From positions 248,001-312,000 of the forward strand of contig NKIN01000004.1 of assembly GCA_002255905.1 (NCBI GenBank): a stretch of 64,000 nt of DNA. Direction: 5' to 3'. A model generated the notes under the pieces. That model was not told where the DNA came from. It worked only from the letters and a program-made list of their open reading frames with translations, and ran no database searches. Shown piece after piece: positions 11,344-27,195 of this stretch. Origin of the DNA: Burkholderiales bacterium PBB1 (GTDB lineage: Bacteria; Pseudomonadota; Gammaproteobacteria; Burkholderiales; Burkholderiaceae_C). Both the position numbers and the translations under genes were made by a program. Position 1 is the first letter of the stretch. Each line of letters begins with the position of its first letter.

Positions 11344-12273
11344 TCAGGCGGGTGGCGCCAGGCTCAGCCGCAGCGCGCTGTCGAATTGGCGCGACGCACC
11401 GCTGATCGGATCGATGAACGCGATCGAACGGGCCAGCAGTTGCAAAGGCCGAGCGTGGACGTCGGTGTCGGCGGGCAGCAGCGCCGGGTACATCCTGTCT
11501 CCCGCGATGGGCATGCCGAGCGCGGCACAGTGCACGCGCAACTGGTGGGTGCGGCCGGTGAGCGGTGTCAGGCGGTAGCGGGCAAGGTCTCCCAGCACCC
11601 CAAGCAGCTCGACGAGGGTTTCGGCATTTGGTTCGCCAGGCACTTCACGCATCCGCAGGAAGTGGTCGTCCTGCATCAGTCGGCTGCGGTGGGTCAGGGG
11701 AAAGGGCAACTCGGGTCGCCACGGCGCGATGGCTTCGTAGTGTTTCGTCACCCGCCGTTGCGCGAACAGGGCCTGGTATGCACCGCGCGTGTCGGGCCGC
11801 ACCGCGAACACCACGACGCCTGCGGTCTCGCGGTCTAGCCGGTGCAGCGGGGCCAATGTGTCGATGCCCAGGCGGCGCTTCAAGCGCACCAGCAGCGTCT
11901 CCTGCAGGTGCCTTCCGCCCGGCGTGACGGGCAGGAAATGCGGCTTGTCGGCGACAACCAGCAGGTCGTCCTGAAACAGCACGGTCTCGTCGAACGGCAG
12001 ACGCGGCTCGTTGTCGATCGAGCGGTAGTAGTACAGCCGCAAGCCCGCAACGTAGGGACGCTCTGGCGTCACGGCCACACCATGCTCATCCACCACGTCG
12101 CCCCGCTGCACGCGGGCTTGCCAGGTCGCAGCCGGGATGGCCCGGAAGCGCTCGCGCAAGAAGTCGAAGATCGTTGCCCACGAACCTGGCGGCAAGACCA
12201 CACAGCTCGGGCCGACGCCATTCTGAGTCGGCAGTGGCGCGGTACGCTGCACGCGGCGGGCGCTGGCGCTCAC
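11344..12273 (-). CDS. RluA-family RNA pseudouridine synthase
   Basis: Converts uridine to pseudouridine in rRNA and/or tRNA; cytoplasmic. 309 residues. The catalytic motif is HRLDRETAGVVVFAV near residue 143, with the essential Asp in RLDRET; GRTHQLRVHCAALGMPIAGD near 240 is the second family signature. The N-terminal region lacks an obvious S4 domain. This resembles the RluA-like subgroup rather than RluC/D, but the exact target base cannot be told. The start overlaps the stop of the upstream tRNA hydroxylase gene by 4 bases, so the two are co-transcribed and probably translationally coupled. Confidence 0.88.
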   Translation of the reverse strand: MSASARRVQRTAPLPTQNGVGPSCVVLPPGSWATIFDFLRERFRAIPAATWQARVQRGDVVDEHGVAVTPERPYVAGLRLYYYRSIDNEPRLPFDETVLFQDDLLVVADKPHFLPVTPGGRHLQETLLVRLKRRLGIDTLAPLHRLDRETAGVVVFAVRPDTRGAYQALFAQRRVTKHYEAIAPWRPELPFPLTHRSRLMQDDHFLRMREVPGEPNAETLVELLGVLGDLARYRLTPLTGRTHQLRVHCAALGMPIAGDRMYPALLPADTDVHARPLQLLARSIAFIDPISGASRQFDSALRLSLAPPA

Positions 12274-13139
12274 GGCGTGGGGGGTGTGGCGCCAGGCGCA
12301 GGCGCCTCGGGCTCGCCGCGCTGCGTGGTTCCTGCCAACTGCTGTGCGCGCCGCAGCCGCCAGGCTTCGTCGGGGTCACCCGCATAAACCTGTTCGGCGG
12401 TGGTGCCGGTTTCGCGCAACCGCGTGTCGAGCGCGATGCGGTTGTCGAAGACAAAGCATTCGCCGCTCCAGTCGCGTTCGGCGTCGGGCATCTGCGCAAA
12501 GTAGTTCAGGATGCCGCCCTCGAGTTGCAGCACCGGCACGCCCCGCTCGTGCAGCCAGGCACTGGTCTTCTCGCAGCGGATGCCGCCGGTGCAGTACATC
12601 GCCACTTGTTTGCCTTCGGCCTGCCAGATCGGCAACTGCGCTTCGATGTACGCCGGGAAATCGCGGAAGTTGTGCACCTGCGGATCGACGGCGTTGCGAA
12701 AGTGGCCGAGCCGCACCTCGAAGTGGTTGCGGTTGTCGATCACGACAACGTTCGGATCGTCGAGCAGCTCGCGCCACTGCGCCGGCGGCACCTGCAGACC
12801 GATGTGACCGACCGCGTTGACGCCCGCCACGCCCAACGGCAGGATCTCTGGCCGGCTGTGGACTTTCATTCGTTGGAACGGCGGCGTCAGACAGACACTG
12901 CGCTTGACGGTGATGCCTCTGAAGCGGCCTTCCAGCCGGGGGTCGGTCGCCAGCGCGCCTTGAAACGCATCGAGTGCGGCTGCGGTGCCGGCCAGCGTGC
13001 CGTTGATGCCTTCGCTGGCCACCAGCAGCACGCCGGTCAGCGCGGTGGTCAGTTCGCGCAACGTCGCCGCGGTGTCGTCCACATCGGTGATCGAGACGAA
13101 TCGATAAAAGGCGTCGTGAAAGACGGGCTCGGTGTCCAT
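12270..13139 (-). CDS. trhO: tRNA uridine-34 hydroxylase TrhO (YceA-like rhodanese)
   Basis: Oxygen-dependent hydroxylation of uridine 34 in certain tRNAs, the first step to 5-(carboxy)methoxyuridine; cytoplasmic. 289 residues: an N-terminal UPF0176 region (VSITDVDD, SEGINGTLAG, VKRSVCLTPPFQRMKV) and a rhodanese domain from about residue 120, with the active-site loop CTGGIRCEKTSAWL holding the catalytic Cys. The start at MDTEPVFHDAFY fits homologues; the frame is open upstream but would overlap the divergent uup gene. The proline-rich C-terminal tail is unremarkable. It precedes the pseudouridine synthase gene with a 4-base overlap, giving an RNA-modification operon. Confidence 0.9.
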   Translation of the reverse strand: MDTEPVFHDAFYRFVSITDVDDTAATLRELTTALTGVLLVASEGINGTLAGTAAALDAFQGALATDPRLEGRFRGITVKRSVCLTPPFQRMKVHSRPEILPLGVAGVNAVGHIGLQVPPAQWRELLDDPNVVVIDNRNHFEVRLGHFRNAVDPQVHNFRDFPAYIEAQLPIWQAEGKQVAMYCTGGIRCEKTSAWLHERGVPVLQLEGGILNYFAQMPDAERDWSGECFVFDNRIALDTRLRETGTTAEQVYAGDPDEAWRLRRAQQLAGTTQRGEPEAPAPGATPPTP

Positions 13140-13209
13140 CGCGCCATTTTCGATGCTGCAGCCGCACGCGCCCGCCGGAGCGGCACAGGCCAGCCCGCAC
13201 AATCGAGGG

Positions 13210-15132
<1,923 letters not shown>

Positions 15133-15159
15133 GGGCGCGGGGAAGGACAGCGCCTGAGG

Positions 15160-15933
15160 TCAGCGCGGCCCGAGCGCTGCGAACCAGCTCTCGCGAAGCG
15201 CATCCGGGTGCGAGCGGCTGACGATCAGCCCCGATTGCAGGTAAAGGGCGTTCAGCAGGCGCGCGGCGCGCTCGCGATCGAAGCCGGGCCAGGTGGAAAT
15301 GTCGCGGAGGCGGCAGGACTCACGCCGCAGTCGGTAGACTGCCGACAGCAGGGTGCCCGACATCGTGACGTCGCCGATGTCCAGCCCGTGGCTGACACGG
15401 TAGACCGCCGGACCGCTGATCTCCGGCAGCAATTCGTGGCGCCCGCCGCGCAAGGCCAGATCCCACAGGATGGCGCCCATCGGATGTATGCAGAGGTCGG
15501 CGACAGAATATGGCCCGGCCGGCCTGTGATGCCCTGCGGCACGGCCAGGTGCCGTCAGCATGGCCGGCTCGATGTGGATCACCTGCAGCGCGGTTTCCCG
15601 CGGCGCCATCAGCACGTCGATCGGGATCGGGCAGTGCAGCAGCCGCTCGTGCGGGAAGAGGGTCACCGGCACAGCCCGATCGCCGCTTTGCAGGTGGACC
15701 GTGACCGCCTGCGCGTGGCGCACGCATGCGGCCAGCACATCCAGCAACTCCGTGCGCTGTTCGTGGTTCGCGCCCGGACTCAGGTCTGCCATCAACGAGG
15801 GGCTCAGCGCGGCCAGTTGCGGGCTGAGGATTGCCGCGCCCGAGCCATCTGGCGCGTGCGGGAGGAATCGCCTGAAGCTGCTGGCCCGCATGAGTTCGGG
15901 CTCACCGAAAGGGATCGTGGAGTCGAACATCAC
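15160..15933 (-). CDS. Conserved-looking hypothetical protein
   Basis: 257 residues; I do not recognise the family. It has no signal peptide or membrane segment and looks like a soluble cytoplasmic protein. The middle reads like a mixed alpha/beta domain (VTVHLQSGDRAVPVTLFPHE, LLHCPIPIDVL), and the C-terminal 90 residues (GTLLSAVYRLRRESCRLRDI, FDRERAARLLNALYLQSGLI) resemble a small helical or winged-helix module like those in PatA/DUF4388-type regulators, which is only an impression. It is monocistronic, converging with uup and divergent from the GNAT gene. Coding is supported by the long frame and GC-rich third positions. Two ATG codons sit at the start; the first was taken. Confidence 0.7.
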   Translation of the reverse strand: MMFDSTIPFGEPELMRASSFRRFLPHAPDGSGAAILSPQLAALSPSLMADLSPGANHEQRTELLDVLAACVRHAQAVTVHLQSGDRAVPVTLFPHERLLHCPIPIDVLMAPRETALQVIHIEPAMLTAPGRAAGHHRPAGPYSVADLCIHPMGAILWDLALRGGRHELLPEISGPAVYRVSHGLDIGDVTMSGTLLSAVYRLRRESCRLRDISTWPGFDRERAARLLNALYLQSGLIVSRSHPDALRESWFAALGPR

Positions 15934-16103
15934 ATCCTCGGGAACGCCACCATGAGACCGCTTGCATCATATGTCGCCGCTTGTAACGCCGGGTCTTTGT
16001 CCATGCGTGCGAGTCAAGCGGACGGGCGGCGCGACCGCGGGCGGTGACCGGGGCATCTCTGGGTCGGCGATAAACTGGTCCAGGAGTGAAGCACGCACAC
16101 GCC

Positions 16104-16595
16104 ATGTCGCCTTCTGAGATCAACCTCGTGACGCCCGATGACGACGAGCTGATCGACCTCGCGCGAGGCATCTTCCGGGAGTACGCGGACAGTCTGGGCA
16201 TCGACCTGGCCTTCCAGGATTTCGACGCCGAACTGGCCAGCCTGCCGGGCCCCTATGCGCCGCCGGACGGCCACCTGATGCTGGCCTTCGTGGACGGCGA
16301 GCTTGCGGGCTGCGGGGCCTTCCGCGGGCTGACCGATGTCGATTACGCCAACGCCTGCGAAATGAAGCGTCTGTATGTGCGGCCGGCATTCCGCCGGTTC
16401 GGGCTGGGCCGGCTGCTGGCGCAGGCCTTGCTGGACGAAGCCCGGCGCGCCGGGTACTCGGCCACGCTGCTGGACACGCTGGACGACATGGAAGCCGCAC
16501 GCAGCCTCTATACCTCGCTGGGATTCGAAGAGATCCCGCCGTATTACTTCAGCCCGATCGCCGGGTCCCACTACCTCAAGGCCGATCTGAATTGA
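16104..16595 (+). CDS. GNAT family N-acetyltransferase
   Basis: 163 residues with the GCN5-related acetyltransferase fold: strand GELAGCGAFRGL, motif A MKRLYVRPAFRRFGLGRLLAQALLDEAR with the acetyl-CoA loop R-x-x-G-x-G/A near residue 100, and motif B YTSLGFEEIPPYY near the C-terminus. The substrate is unknown. A GTG 18 bases upstream could also start it; neither codon has a well-spaced ribosome site (AGGAG at 16082 is too close to the GTG and rather far from the ATG). The stop overlaps the start of the aldose epimerase gene by 4 bases, so the two are likely translated together. Confidence 0.9.
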   Translation: MSPSEINLVTPDDDELIDLARGIFREYADSLGIDLAFQDFDAELASLPGPYAPPDGHLMLAFVDGELAGCGAFRGLTDVDYANACEMKRLYVRPAFRRFGLGRLLAQALLDEARRAGYSATLLDTLDDMEAARSLYTSLGFEEIPPYYFSPIAGSHYLKADLN

Positions 16596-17476
16596 ACAAC
16601 GCAGCCACGGTATCGGGTGACAGCAGCCCGGGCGGCAGCGTCGAAGTGCGTGCGGGCGATTTGCGGTTGGCGTTGCGCGCCGATCTGGGGGCTTCGATCG
16701 CCGGGCTGTGGCATGGCCGCACGCCGATTCTTCGGTCCACCGAACCCGGCGATCTGGCGACTGCGCGGCAGTCGGCCTGCTACCCGCTCGTGCCTTACTC
16801 GAACCGCCTGGCCTACCAGCGCTTCCACTGGCTGGGCCGTGACTACACCACCACCACCAACTTCGACGACAACCCCCATTCGGTGCATGGCGTCGGCTGG
16901 TTGCGTGCCTGGGACGTCGCGGTGCATCGCGAAACCGACGCGGTGCTGCGTTACCGGCATGTGCCGGATGCGCATTGGCCGTTCGCTTTCGAGGCGCAAC
17001 AGTCGTTCACGCTGACGCCCCGCTCGCTGGTCGTGACGCTCTCCATCACCAACACGGCCGACATCGCGCAGCCGGTCGGGCTGGGTTGGCATCCGTACTT
17101 TCCCAAGCGCGACCGCAGCCACCTGCGCATCGCGGTGAGTGATCGCTGGGAATCGGACGCAACGCAGTTGCCGGTGCGCAAGGTGGCCCAGCCGGACATC
17201 GACGCCGAAGTGACAGGCCTGCGCCTGGACAACTGCTTCGACGGATGGCGTGGTCCGGCAGCGATCAGCGATGGCGTCTTCGATCTGCGGCTGAGTTCGA
17301 ACCTGACGCACCTGGTGGTCTACACCCCCGTCGACAAGCCTTACTTTTGCGTCGAGCCGGTCAGCCACGTCAGCGATGCGATCCACGGGGATTCCCCAGC
17401 CGCGCTCGGATTGCGCACGCTGCTGCCGGGCGGGACCTTTGAATCGTCGATGACGCTCGAAGTCACTGCGCTGTGA
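16592..17476 (+). CDS. Aldose 1-epimerase (GalM-like)
   Basis: Interconverts alpha and beta anomers of aldoses; cytoplasmic, galactose-mutarotase fold. 294 residues. The catalytic residues expected in the family are visible: the His in NPHSVHGVGWLRAWDV near residue 93, the second His in GLGWHPYFPK near 168, and the general-base Glu in YFCVEPVSHVSDAIHG near 250. The start is a TTG that overlaps the GNAT stop codon (ATTGA), which implies translational coupling; no better ATG exists before the first conserved strand. Followed 22 bases later by an SMP-30-like gene, so the pair may act in sugar or sugar-lactone handling, but no dehydrogenase or transporter accompanies them here. Confidence 0.85.
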   Translation: MNNAATVSGDSSPGGSVEVRAGDLRLALRADLGASIAGLWHGRTPILRSTEPGDLATARQSACYPLVPYSNRLAYQRFHWLGRDYTTTTNFDDNPHSVHGVGWLRAWDVAVHRETDAVLRYRHVPDAHWPFAFEAQQSFTLTPRSLVVTLSITNTADIAQPVGLGWHPYFPKRDRSHLRIAVSDRWESDATQLPVRKVAQPDIDAEVTGLRLDNCFDGWRGPAAISDGVFDLRLSSNLTHLVVYTPVDKPYFCVEPVSHVSDAIHGDSPAALGLRTLLPGGTFESSMTLEVTAL

Positions 17477-17498
17477 AGTCTCGGTGCACGCCAGCGTG

Positions 17499-18395
17499 AT
17501 GAACCCCGACATCGCCGTGGCCGTGGCGCTGCCCAGCGCATTGGGCGAGTCGCCGATGTGGCACCCGCGCGAGCAGGTGCTGTACTACTGCGACATCCCG
17601 GGGCGCCGGGTCAACCGCTACGACCCGGCCACCGGCGACCTGGCGCACTGGCCTTTCGACACCGAGGTCGCGAGCTTGGCACCGATGCTCGATGGTGGGC
17701 TGTTGCTGGCTGCACGAGACGGGCTGTGGCGCTTCGATCCCCGCACCGGTGCCCGGACCCAGCTGGCGCCGCCACCTTACGACCCTCGCATCGAGCGATT
17801 CAACGACGGCAAGTGCGACCCGCAGGGCCGCTTCTGGGTCGGCACGATCTACGAGCCGCGTGATGTTGCCCGGGCGGCGCTGTATCGCTTCCAGCGAGAC
17901 ACGCTGACCCCGTGCGCCGATGGCATCACCACCTCCAACGGTTTGGCGTGGAGTCCCGATGGCCGCACCATGTACTGGAGCGACACCAAGGCGCATGTCA
18001 TCCACGCATTCGACTTCGACGCGCTGGGCGGCACGTTGAGCCGTCGACGGGTGTTCTGCCAGTTTCCGCTGAAGCCCGCGGGCCCGACACCGGCCGACTA
18101 TGGTGGTCGCCCGGACGGCGCAGCGGTCGATGTGGCGGGCAATTACTGGGTCGCGATGTTCGAGGGGCAGCGTCTGTTGTGCCTGTCACCCACCGGCCAG
18201 TTGCTGCACGAAGTCCCTCTGCCGGTGCGTTGCCCGACGATGCCGTGCTTTGGTGGTGCCGACCTGAAGACGCTCTACATCACCACCGCGCGAGAGAACC
18301 GCCCGGCTGCCGAGCTGGCGCGGCAACCGCTGGCTGGCTGTGTGCTCTCGATGCGGGTCGAGTTGCCAGGTCTGCCGGCCCATCTGTACGCCTGA
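17499..18395 (+). CDS. SMP-30/gluconolactonase/LRE family protein
   Basis: Six-bladed beta-propeller of the SMP-30 (regucalcin) family; members hydrolyse sugar lactones with a divalent metal. About 298 residues. Family hallmarks: GESPMWHPREQVLYYCDIPG at the N-terminus (metal-binding Glu), FNDGKCDPQGRFWVGTI near residue 104, TSNGLAWSPDGRTMYWSDT near 145 and RPDGAAVDVAGNYWVA near 205 with the metal-binding Asp. No signal peptide, so cytoplasmic. The ATG at 17499 is preferred; a GTG at 17484 is in frame. It is the third gene of a GNAT-epimerase-SMP30 run and ends about 70 bases before the atp promoter. The lactone substrate is not predictable from sequence alone. Confidence 0.88.
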   Translation: MNPDIAVAVALPSALGESPMWHPREQVLYYCDIPGRRVNRYDPATGDLAHWPFDTEVASLAPMLDGGLLLAARDGLWRFDPRTGARTQLAPPPYDPRIERFNDGKCDPQGRFWVGTIYEPRDVARAALYRFQRDTLTPCADGITTSNGLAWSPDGRTMYWSDTKAHVIHAFDFDALGGTLSRRRVFCQFPLKPAGPTPADYGGRPDGAAVDVAGNYWVAMFEGQRLLCLSPTGQLLHEVPLPVRCPTMPCFGGADLKTLYITTARENRPAAELARQPLAGCVLSMRVELPGLPAHLYA

Positions 18396-18466
18396 GCAGC
18401 GCATTCGGCGCCATTCGCGTCACCGCTCAAAAAATCACATCGACTGCAGCGCTCCAAAACTTGGGG

Positions 18467-18496
18467 TTGAGAAGACTGCGGGTTTGCACGTATAAT
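18467..18496 (+). promoter_or_regulatory. Sigma-70 promoter of the ATP synthase operon
   Basis: TTGAGA at 18467-18472 and a perfect TATAAT at 18491-18496, 18 bases apart, lie 36 bases before the atpI start. It is the clearest sigma-70 promoter noticed in the window and fits the strong, constitutive expression expected for the atp operon. Confidence 0.85.
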
Positions 18497-18531
18497 CAGA
18501 GGCTGAGCTGAAAGCCGACGCAACCCGCCCG

Positions 18532-19020
18532 ATGACTGATTCAATCGCCCATCGGGTGGCAAGCGGAGGATTCGATGATGAGGCAGAAGACCCGCCCATC
18601 ACGCCACTGACTCGCGCGGAGGCCCAGTCCTTGCGTGCGCGCAGCCCCCAAGTTTCGCCGTGGCGCGTCATTGCGGCGCAGGTGGTGGTGGGGTGTCTGT
18701 CGGCAGCGGTGGTGTGGCTGGTGACGGGTCGGCCGGAGTTGGTCGGATCGGCGCTGTATGGTGCGCTCATCGTGGTACTTCCGGGTGCTCTGATGGCACG
18801 CGGCATGACCAGCCAGCTCTCCAGCGTGTCGCCCGGCGCCAGCGCCGTCAGCTTCATGTTATGGGAGGCAGTCAAGATTGCGGTTTCGATGGCCATGCTC
18901 TTGCTGGCACCGAAACTCGTGCAGCCGCTGAGCTGGCCAGCCTTGCTGGTGAGCCTGGTGCTGTGCATGAAGGTGTATTGGCTGGCGCTGTTGTGGCGCG
19001 GCCGCGGATCTAGTCGCTAA
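18532..19020 (+). CDS. atpI: ATP synthase subunit I
   Basis: Small inner-membrane protein that helps assemble the c-ring; first gene of the atp operon. 162 residues with a hydrophilic N-terminal 45 residues and four hydrophobic segments ([76 protein letters not shown]), the pattern of betaproteobacterial AtpI. Identification rests on this topology and on its place 28 bases before atpB behind the operon promoter; AtpI sequences are weakly conserved. The motif [10 protein letters not shown] is typical of the family in Burkholderiales. Confidence 0.88.
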   Translation: MTDSIAHRVASGGFDDEAEDPPITPLTRAEAQSLRARSPQVSPWRVIAAQVVVGCLSAAVVWLVTGRPELVGSALYGALIVVLPGALMARGMTSQLSSVSPGASAVSFMLWEAVKIAVSMAMLLLAPKLVQPLSWPALLVSLVLCMKVYWLALLWRGRGSSR

Positions 19021-20217
<1,197 letters not shown>

Positions 20218-20289
20218 ACCTTCGCGTCGGTCCGGCGGGCAGCGGCGTTCACGCGGCTGCCCTGATCACCCCATAACGAGGTCCCTGCC

Positions 20290-20760
20290 GTGAGCATCAA
20301 TGCCACCCTGATCATCCAGATGATCGTCTTCGCGATCCTGGTCGGGTTCACGATGAAGTTCGTCTGGCCGCCCATCACTGCGGCCCTGGACGAACGCGCG
20401 AAGAAGATCGCCGACGGCCTGTCGGCCGCTGACAAGGCCAAGAGCGAGCTCGCCGCCGCGAACAAGCGCGTCGAAGCCCAGCTGTCCGCCGCTCGCGACG
20501 ACGCGGCCAAGCGTCTGGCTGACGCCGAGCGCCTGGCGCAACAGATCGTCGAAGAAGCCAAGGGCAAGGCCACCGACGAAGGCGCCAAGATCATCGCCGC
20601 CGCGAAAGCCGAGGCCGAACAGGAAGCGATCAAGGCACGCGAGGCGCTGCGCGAGCAGGTGGCTGGTCTGGCCGTCAAGGGCGCCGAGCAGATTCTGCGT
20701 CGCGAGGTCAACGCCGGTGTGCACGCCGAGTTGCTGTCGCGCCTGAAAGCGGAGCTCTGA
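20290..20760 (+). CDS. atpF: ATP synthase Fo subunit b
   Basis: Peripheral-stalk subunit: one N-terminal membrane helix ([21 protein letters not shown]) and a long, highly charged, Ala-rich coiled coil to the C-terminus. 156 residues, identical in length to E. coli AtpF. Starts with GTG after AACGAGGTCCCTGCC. The stop is immediately followed by the atpH ATG with one base between (TGACATG), implying coupled translation of the two stalk subunits. Confidence 0.97.
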   Translation: MSINATLIIQMIVFAILVGFTMKFVWPPITAALDERAKKIADGLSAADKAKSELAAANKRVEAQLSAARDDAAKRLADAERLAQQIVEEAKGKATDEGAKIIAAAKAEAEQEAIKAREALREQVAGLAVKGAEQILRREVNAGVHAELLSRLKAEL

Positions 20761-20761
20761 C

Positions 20762-21301
20762 ATGGCCGAGCTGGCGACCATCGCCCGCCCCTATGCCGAA
20801 GCGTTGTTCAGCGCTGCTGGCGCCCACGCCGCGGCGCTCAAGCCGCAGGTCACGGCGCTGGCGCAACTGGCCGCAGACCCCGAGCTGCGGCAGTTTGCCG
20901 ACAACCCCAAGGTGGCGGCAGCGCAGGTGTTCGACGTCATCGCCGGCATCGCGCAGCAGCAGGGTCTGAGCCTTGATCCGAAGATCGGCAACCTGCTGCG
21001 CACCGTCATCGACAACGGACGCCTGGCCGCGCTGCCCGAGATCGCGGCGCAGTTCCTGGCGCTGCTCAACAGCAGCACCGGCGTGTCCGATGCCCTCATC
21101 CAGAGTGCCTTCCCCATCGACGGAGGCCAGCTGGCCGAGGTGGTGGTGGCGCTCGAGAAGCGCTTCGGCCGCAAGCTCAACCCTTCCGTGGAAATCGTGC
21201 CCGATCTGATCGGGGGCATCCGCGTCGCCGTTGGCGACGAGGTGCTGGACACCTCGGTCAAGGCCCGTCTCGAACACATGAAGATGGCCCTGACGGCCTG
21301 A
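20762..21301 (+). CDS. atpH: ATP synthase F1 subunit delta
   Basis: Joins the peripheral stalk to the top of the alpha/beta hexamer. 179 residues. N-terminal domain begins with the family pattern [12 protein letters not shown], and the C-terminal signature [27 protein letters not shown] ends the protein, with the usual conserved Gly-Gly-x-x-x-x-x-G. Begins one base after the atpF stop and is followed by atpA after a short gap containing CAGGAGC as ribosome site for the next gene. Confidence 0.97.
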   Translation: MAELATIARPYAEALFSAAGAHAAALKPQVTALAQLAADPELRQFADNPKVAAAQVFDVIAGIAQQQGLSLDPKIGNLLRTVIDNGRLAALPEIAAQFLALLNSSTGVSDALIQSAFPIDGGQLAEVVVALEKRFGRKLNPSVEIVPDLIGGIRVAVGDEVLDTSVKARLEHMKMALTA

Positions 21302-21317
21302 TCTTCAGGAGCAACAC

Positions 21318-22871
<1,554 letters not shown>

Positions 22872-22901
22872 TCCCTCCACGACTTAACCAGGAGTTTCGT
22901 C

Positions 22902-25252
<2,351 letters not shown>

Positions 25253-25264
25253 GGATTCACCACC

Positions 25265-25681
25265 ATGGCCACCCTCCACGTAGACGTCGTATCCGCCGAG
25301 GAGTCCATCTTCTCCGGCGAGGCCAAGTTCGTGGCCTTGCCGGGTGAAGCAGGCGAACTGGGCATCTATCCCCGGCACACGCCGTTGATCACCCGCATCA
25401 AGCCGGGTGCGGTGCGCATCGTCCGGGCAGACAACGACGCCGAAGAATTCGTGTTCGTTGCCGGCGGCATCCTAGAGGTGCAGCCGGGCACGGTGACCGT
25501 GCTGGCCGACACCGCCATCCGCGGCAAGGACCTGGACGAAGCCAAGGCCACCGACGCGAAGCAGCGGGCCGAAGAAGCGATGAAGAACGCCAAGAGCGAC
25601 ATCGACTTTGCCAAGGCCCAGGGCGAATTCGCCGCCATGGCTGCCCAGATCGCAGCGCTGCGCAAGTTTCGCAAGAAGTGA
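25265..25681 (+). CDS. atpC: ATP synthase F1 subunit epsilon
   Basis: Rotor subunit that inhibits ATP hydrolysis. 138 residues: N-terminal beta-sandwich ([40 protein letters not shown]) and a C-terminal helix pair ([27 protein letters not shown]). The family motif [12 protein letters not shown] is intact. Last gene of the operon, followed after 24 bases by a terminator hairpin. Confidence 0.98.
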   Translation: MATLHVDVVSAEESIFSGEAKFVALPGEAGELGIYPRHTPLITRIKPGAVRIVRADNDAEEFVFVAGGILEVQPGTVTVLADTAIRGKDLDEAKATDAKQRAEEAMKNAKSDIDFAKAQGEFAAMAAQIAALRKFRKK

Positions 25682-25705
25682 CAGCGGCAACGCTGTGCTG
25701 AGTGC

Positions 25706-25730
25706 AACCCGCCCTCGTGGCGGGTTTTTT
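25706..25730 (+). terminator. Rho-independent terminator of the atp operon
   Basis: AACCCGCC pairs perfectly with GGCGGGTT around a CTCGT loop, followed by a run of T. It lies 25 bases after the atpC stop and also separates the operon from the convergent TPM-domain gene. Confidence 0.92.
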
Positions 25731-25759
25731 CTGCGCCCCGAAAACCGTGGTGTACGCGT

Positions 25760-26266
25760 TCAGCGCAGGTCGGGGCGGTCCGGTAACTCGTTGGGGTTCG
25801 ACCGAGACGCATCGGCCGGGAAATGCTGCGCCAGCAGTGCCCCGACCCGGTCGACGGCGTCGAGCAGGCCGCCTGCATAGTCGCCGCGCTTGAAGGCGGC
25901 ACCCATGGCATCGGAAATGTCCTGCCAGGTGCGATCCGGCACCCGCTGGGTGATGCCGCGATCGGCCACGATCTCGATGCGCCGCTCGGCCAACAGCAGG
26001 TAGAGCAGCACGCCGTTGTTGTGCTCGGTGTCCCACACGCGCAGCTTGCCGAACATGCCGATCGCCCGCTCGCGGGCCGTGGCGTTGCGCCACAGGTAAC
26101 TCAGCGGCAGCCCGGCCTCCACGCACACCCGCAGCTCGCCGGTGTGGGTGCGCTCGCTGGCCGCGACACGCTCTTCGATGCGGCGCAGGGCGTCGGTACC
26201 CAGGGCGCGCTGCGCATCGGTCTCGTCGCGCCAGCGGTGCTTGAGGATCCGAATCAGTGTGCGCAT
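25760..26266 (-). CDS. TPM-domain protein (second copy)
   Basis: 168 residues. A TPM domain (named for its three-letter family; found in YgcG-type proteins) covers most of the length: RIEERVAASERTHTGELRVCVEAGLP, FGKLRVWDTEHNNGVLLYLLLAERRIEIVADRGI, and FKRGDYAGGLLDAVDRVGALL. There is no signal peptide or membrane segment, so it is probably cytoplasmic or peripheral, unlike its upstream paralogue. The ATG lies 2 bases after the upstream stop; a GTG 9 bases earlier is in frame. Third gene of a lemA-TPM-TPM operon. Function is not established; the trio is thought to act at the membrane or envelope. Confidence 0.85.
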   Translation of the reverse strand: MRTLIRILKHRWRDETDAQRALGTDALRRIEERVAASERTHTGELRVCVEAGLPLSYLWRNATARERAIGMFGKLRVWDTEHNNGVLLYLLLAERRIEIVADRGITQRVPDRTWQDISDAMGAAFKRGDYAGGLLDAVDRVGALLAQHFPADASRSNPNELPDRPDLR

Positions 26267-26268
26267 GG

Positions 26269-27195
26269 TCACCACCCTCCGGAGGCACCGCCCCCGCCAA
26301 AGTCACCGCCGCCGCCGGAGCTGAATCCGCCCCCGCCTCCACCCCAGTCGCTGCCACCACCACCGCCCCAGATGATGGGCGGCCCGCCCCCCGAGCCACC
26401 GCCACGACGTGCGGAGCCCACACCGAACACGCCGACCAGCACCACCGCGATCAGCCCGGCCAAGCCCGCCAGCAGCGCGCTGGCGGTCAGCCACCAGCCA
26501 ATGCCGCCAGCGACACCCCCCGTGGCCAGTGAGCCCAGCTTGCGGCCCATCATGCGGGTGAACATCGCGCCTGCGATCGGGACGACGACAAACAGGAAGA
26601 TGGCCAGCGATTCCAGCGACGGTCCGTTGCCCTGGGTGCGCTGCGCATCCGGCCGATTCGGCGCGGGCAGGGCCTCGCCACGGATGCGCGCCGCAAGCTG
26701 ATCGACGGCGGCGCTCAAACCGCCAGCGTAGTCACCCGCACGAAAGGCCGGTGTGATCTGCGCATCGATGATCCGTTTGGCCGCCAGGTCAGGCACCGCG
26801 CCTTCCAGCGCCTTGGCCACCTCGATGCGCACGCGGCGATCGTTTTTCGCGACGACGATCAGCAGCCCGTCACCGACTTCACGCCGCCCGATCTTCCAGC
26901 TGTCGCCAACGCGCTGGCTGTAGGCCGCGATGTCCTCGGGCAGCGTGCTCGGTACCAGCAGCACGACGATCTGGCTGCCGGTCTGCTGCTCGATCGCAGA
27001 CAACTTGGCAATCAGCGCCGTGCGCTGTGCTTCATCGAGGGTGGCCGTCTGGTCGATGACCGGCGCGGTGAGCGGCGGCACCGGCAGCACGTCCTGCGCA
27101 TGGGCCGTGGCGCCCAGCCACCAGAGCGCGAGCATCCACCACAGCGCCCACGCGAGCCGGGGCACAGCGCGGGTGCCGGCGCGGGCAACCCTCAC
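26269..27195 (-). CDS. YgcG-like TPM-domain membrane protein
   Basis: 308 residues. Signal peptide (LAWALWWMLALWWLGATAHA), a periplasmic TPM domain (VIDQTATLDEAQRTALIAKL, QIVVLLVPSTLPEDIAAYS, GDGLLIVVAKNDRRVRIEV, FRAGDYAGGLSAAVDQLA), two membrane segments (SLAIFLFVVVPIAGAMF; WLTASALLAGLAGLIAVVLVGVFG), and a C-terminal tail of about 45 residues almost wholly Gly, Ser and Trp ending GGGGASGGW. This architecture is typical of YgcG/TPM proteins found with LemA. It starts with GTG that overlaps the lemA stop region by zero bases (TAAGTG), giving tight coupling. Exact role unknown. Confidence 0.88.
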   Translation of the reverse strand: MRVARAGTRAVPRLAWALWWMLALWWLGATAHAQDVLPVPPLTAPVIDQTATLDEAQRTALIAKLSAIEQQTGSQIVVLLVPSTLPEDIAAYSQRVGDSWKIGRREVGDGLLIVVAKNDRRVRIEVAKALEGAVPDLAAKRIIDAQITPAFRAGDYAGGLSAAVDQLAARIRGEALPAPNRPDAQRTQGNGPSLESLAIFLFVVVPIAGAMFTRMMGRKLGSLATGGVAGGIGWWLTASALLAGLAGLIAVVLVGVFGVGSARRGGGSGGGPPIIWGGGGGSDWGGGGGGFSSGGGGDFGGGGASGGW

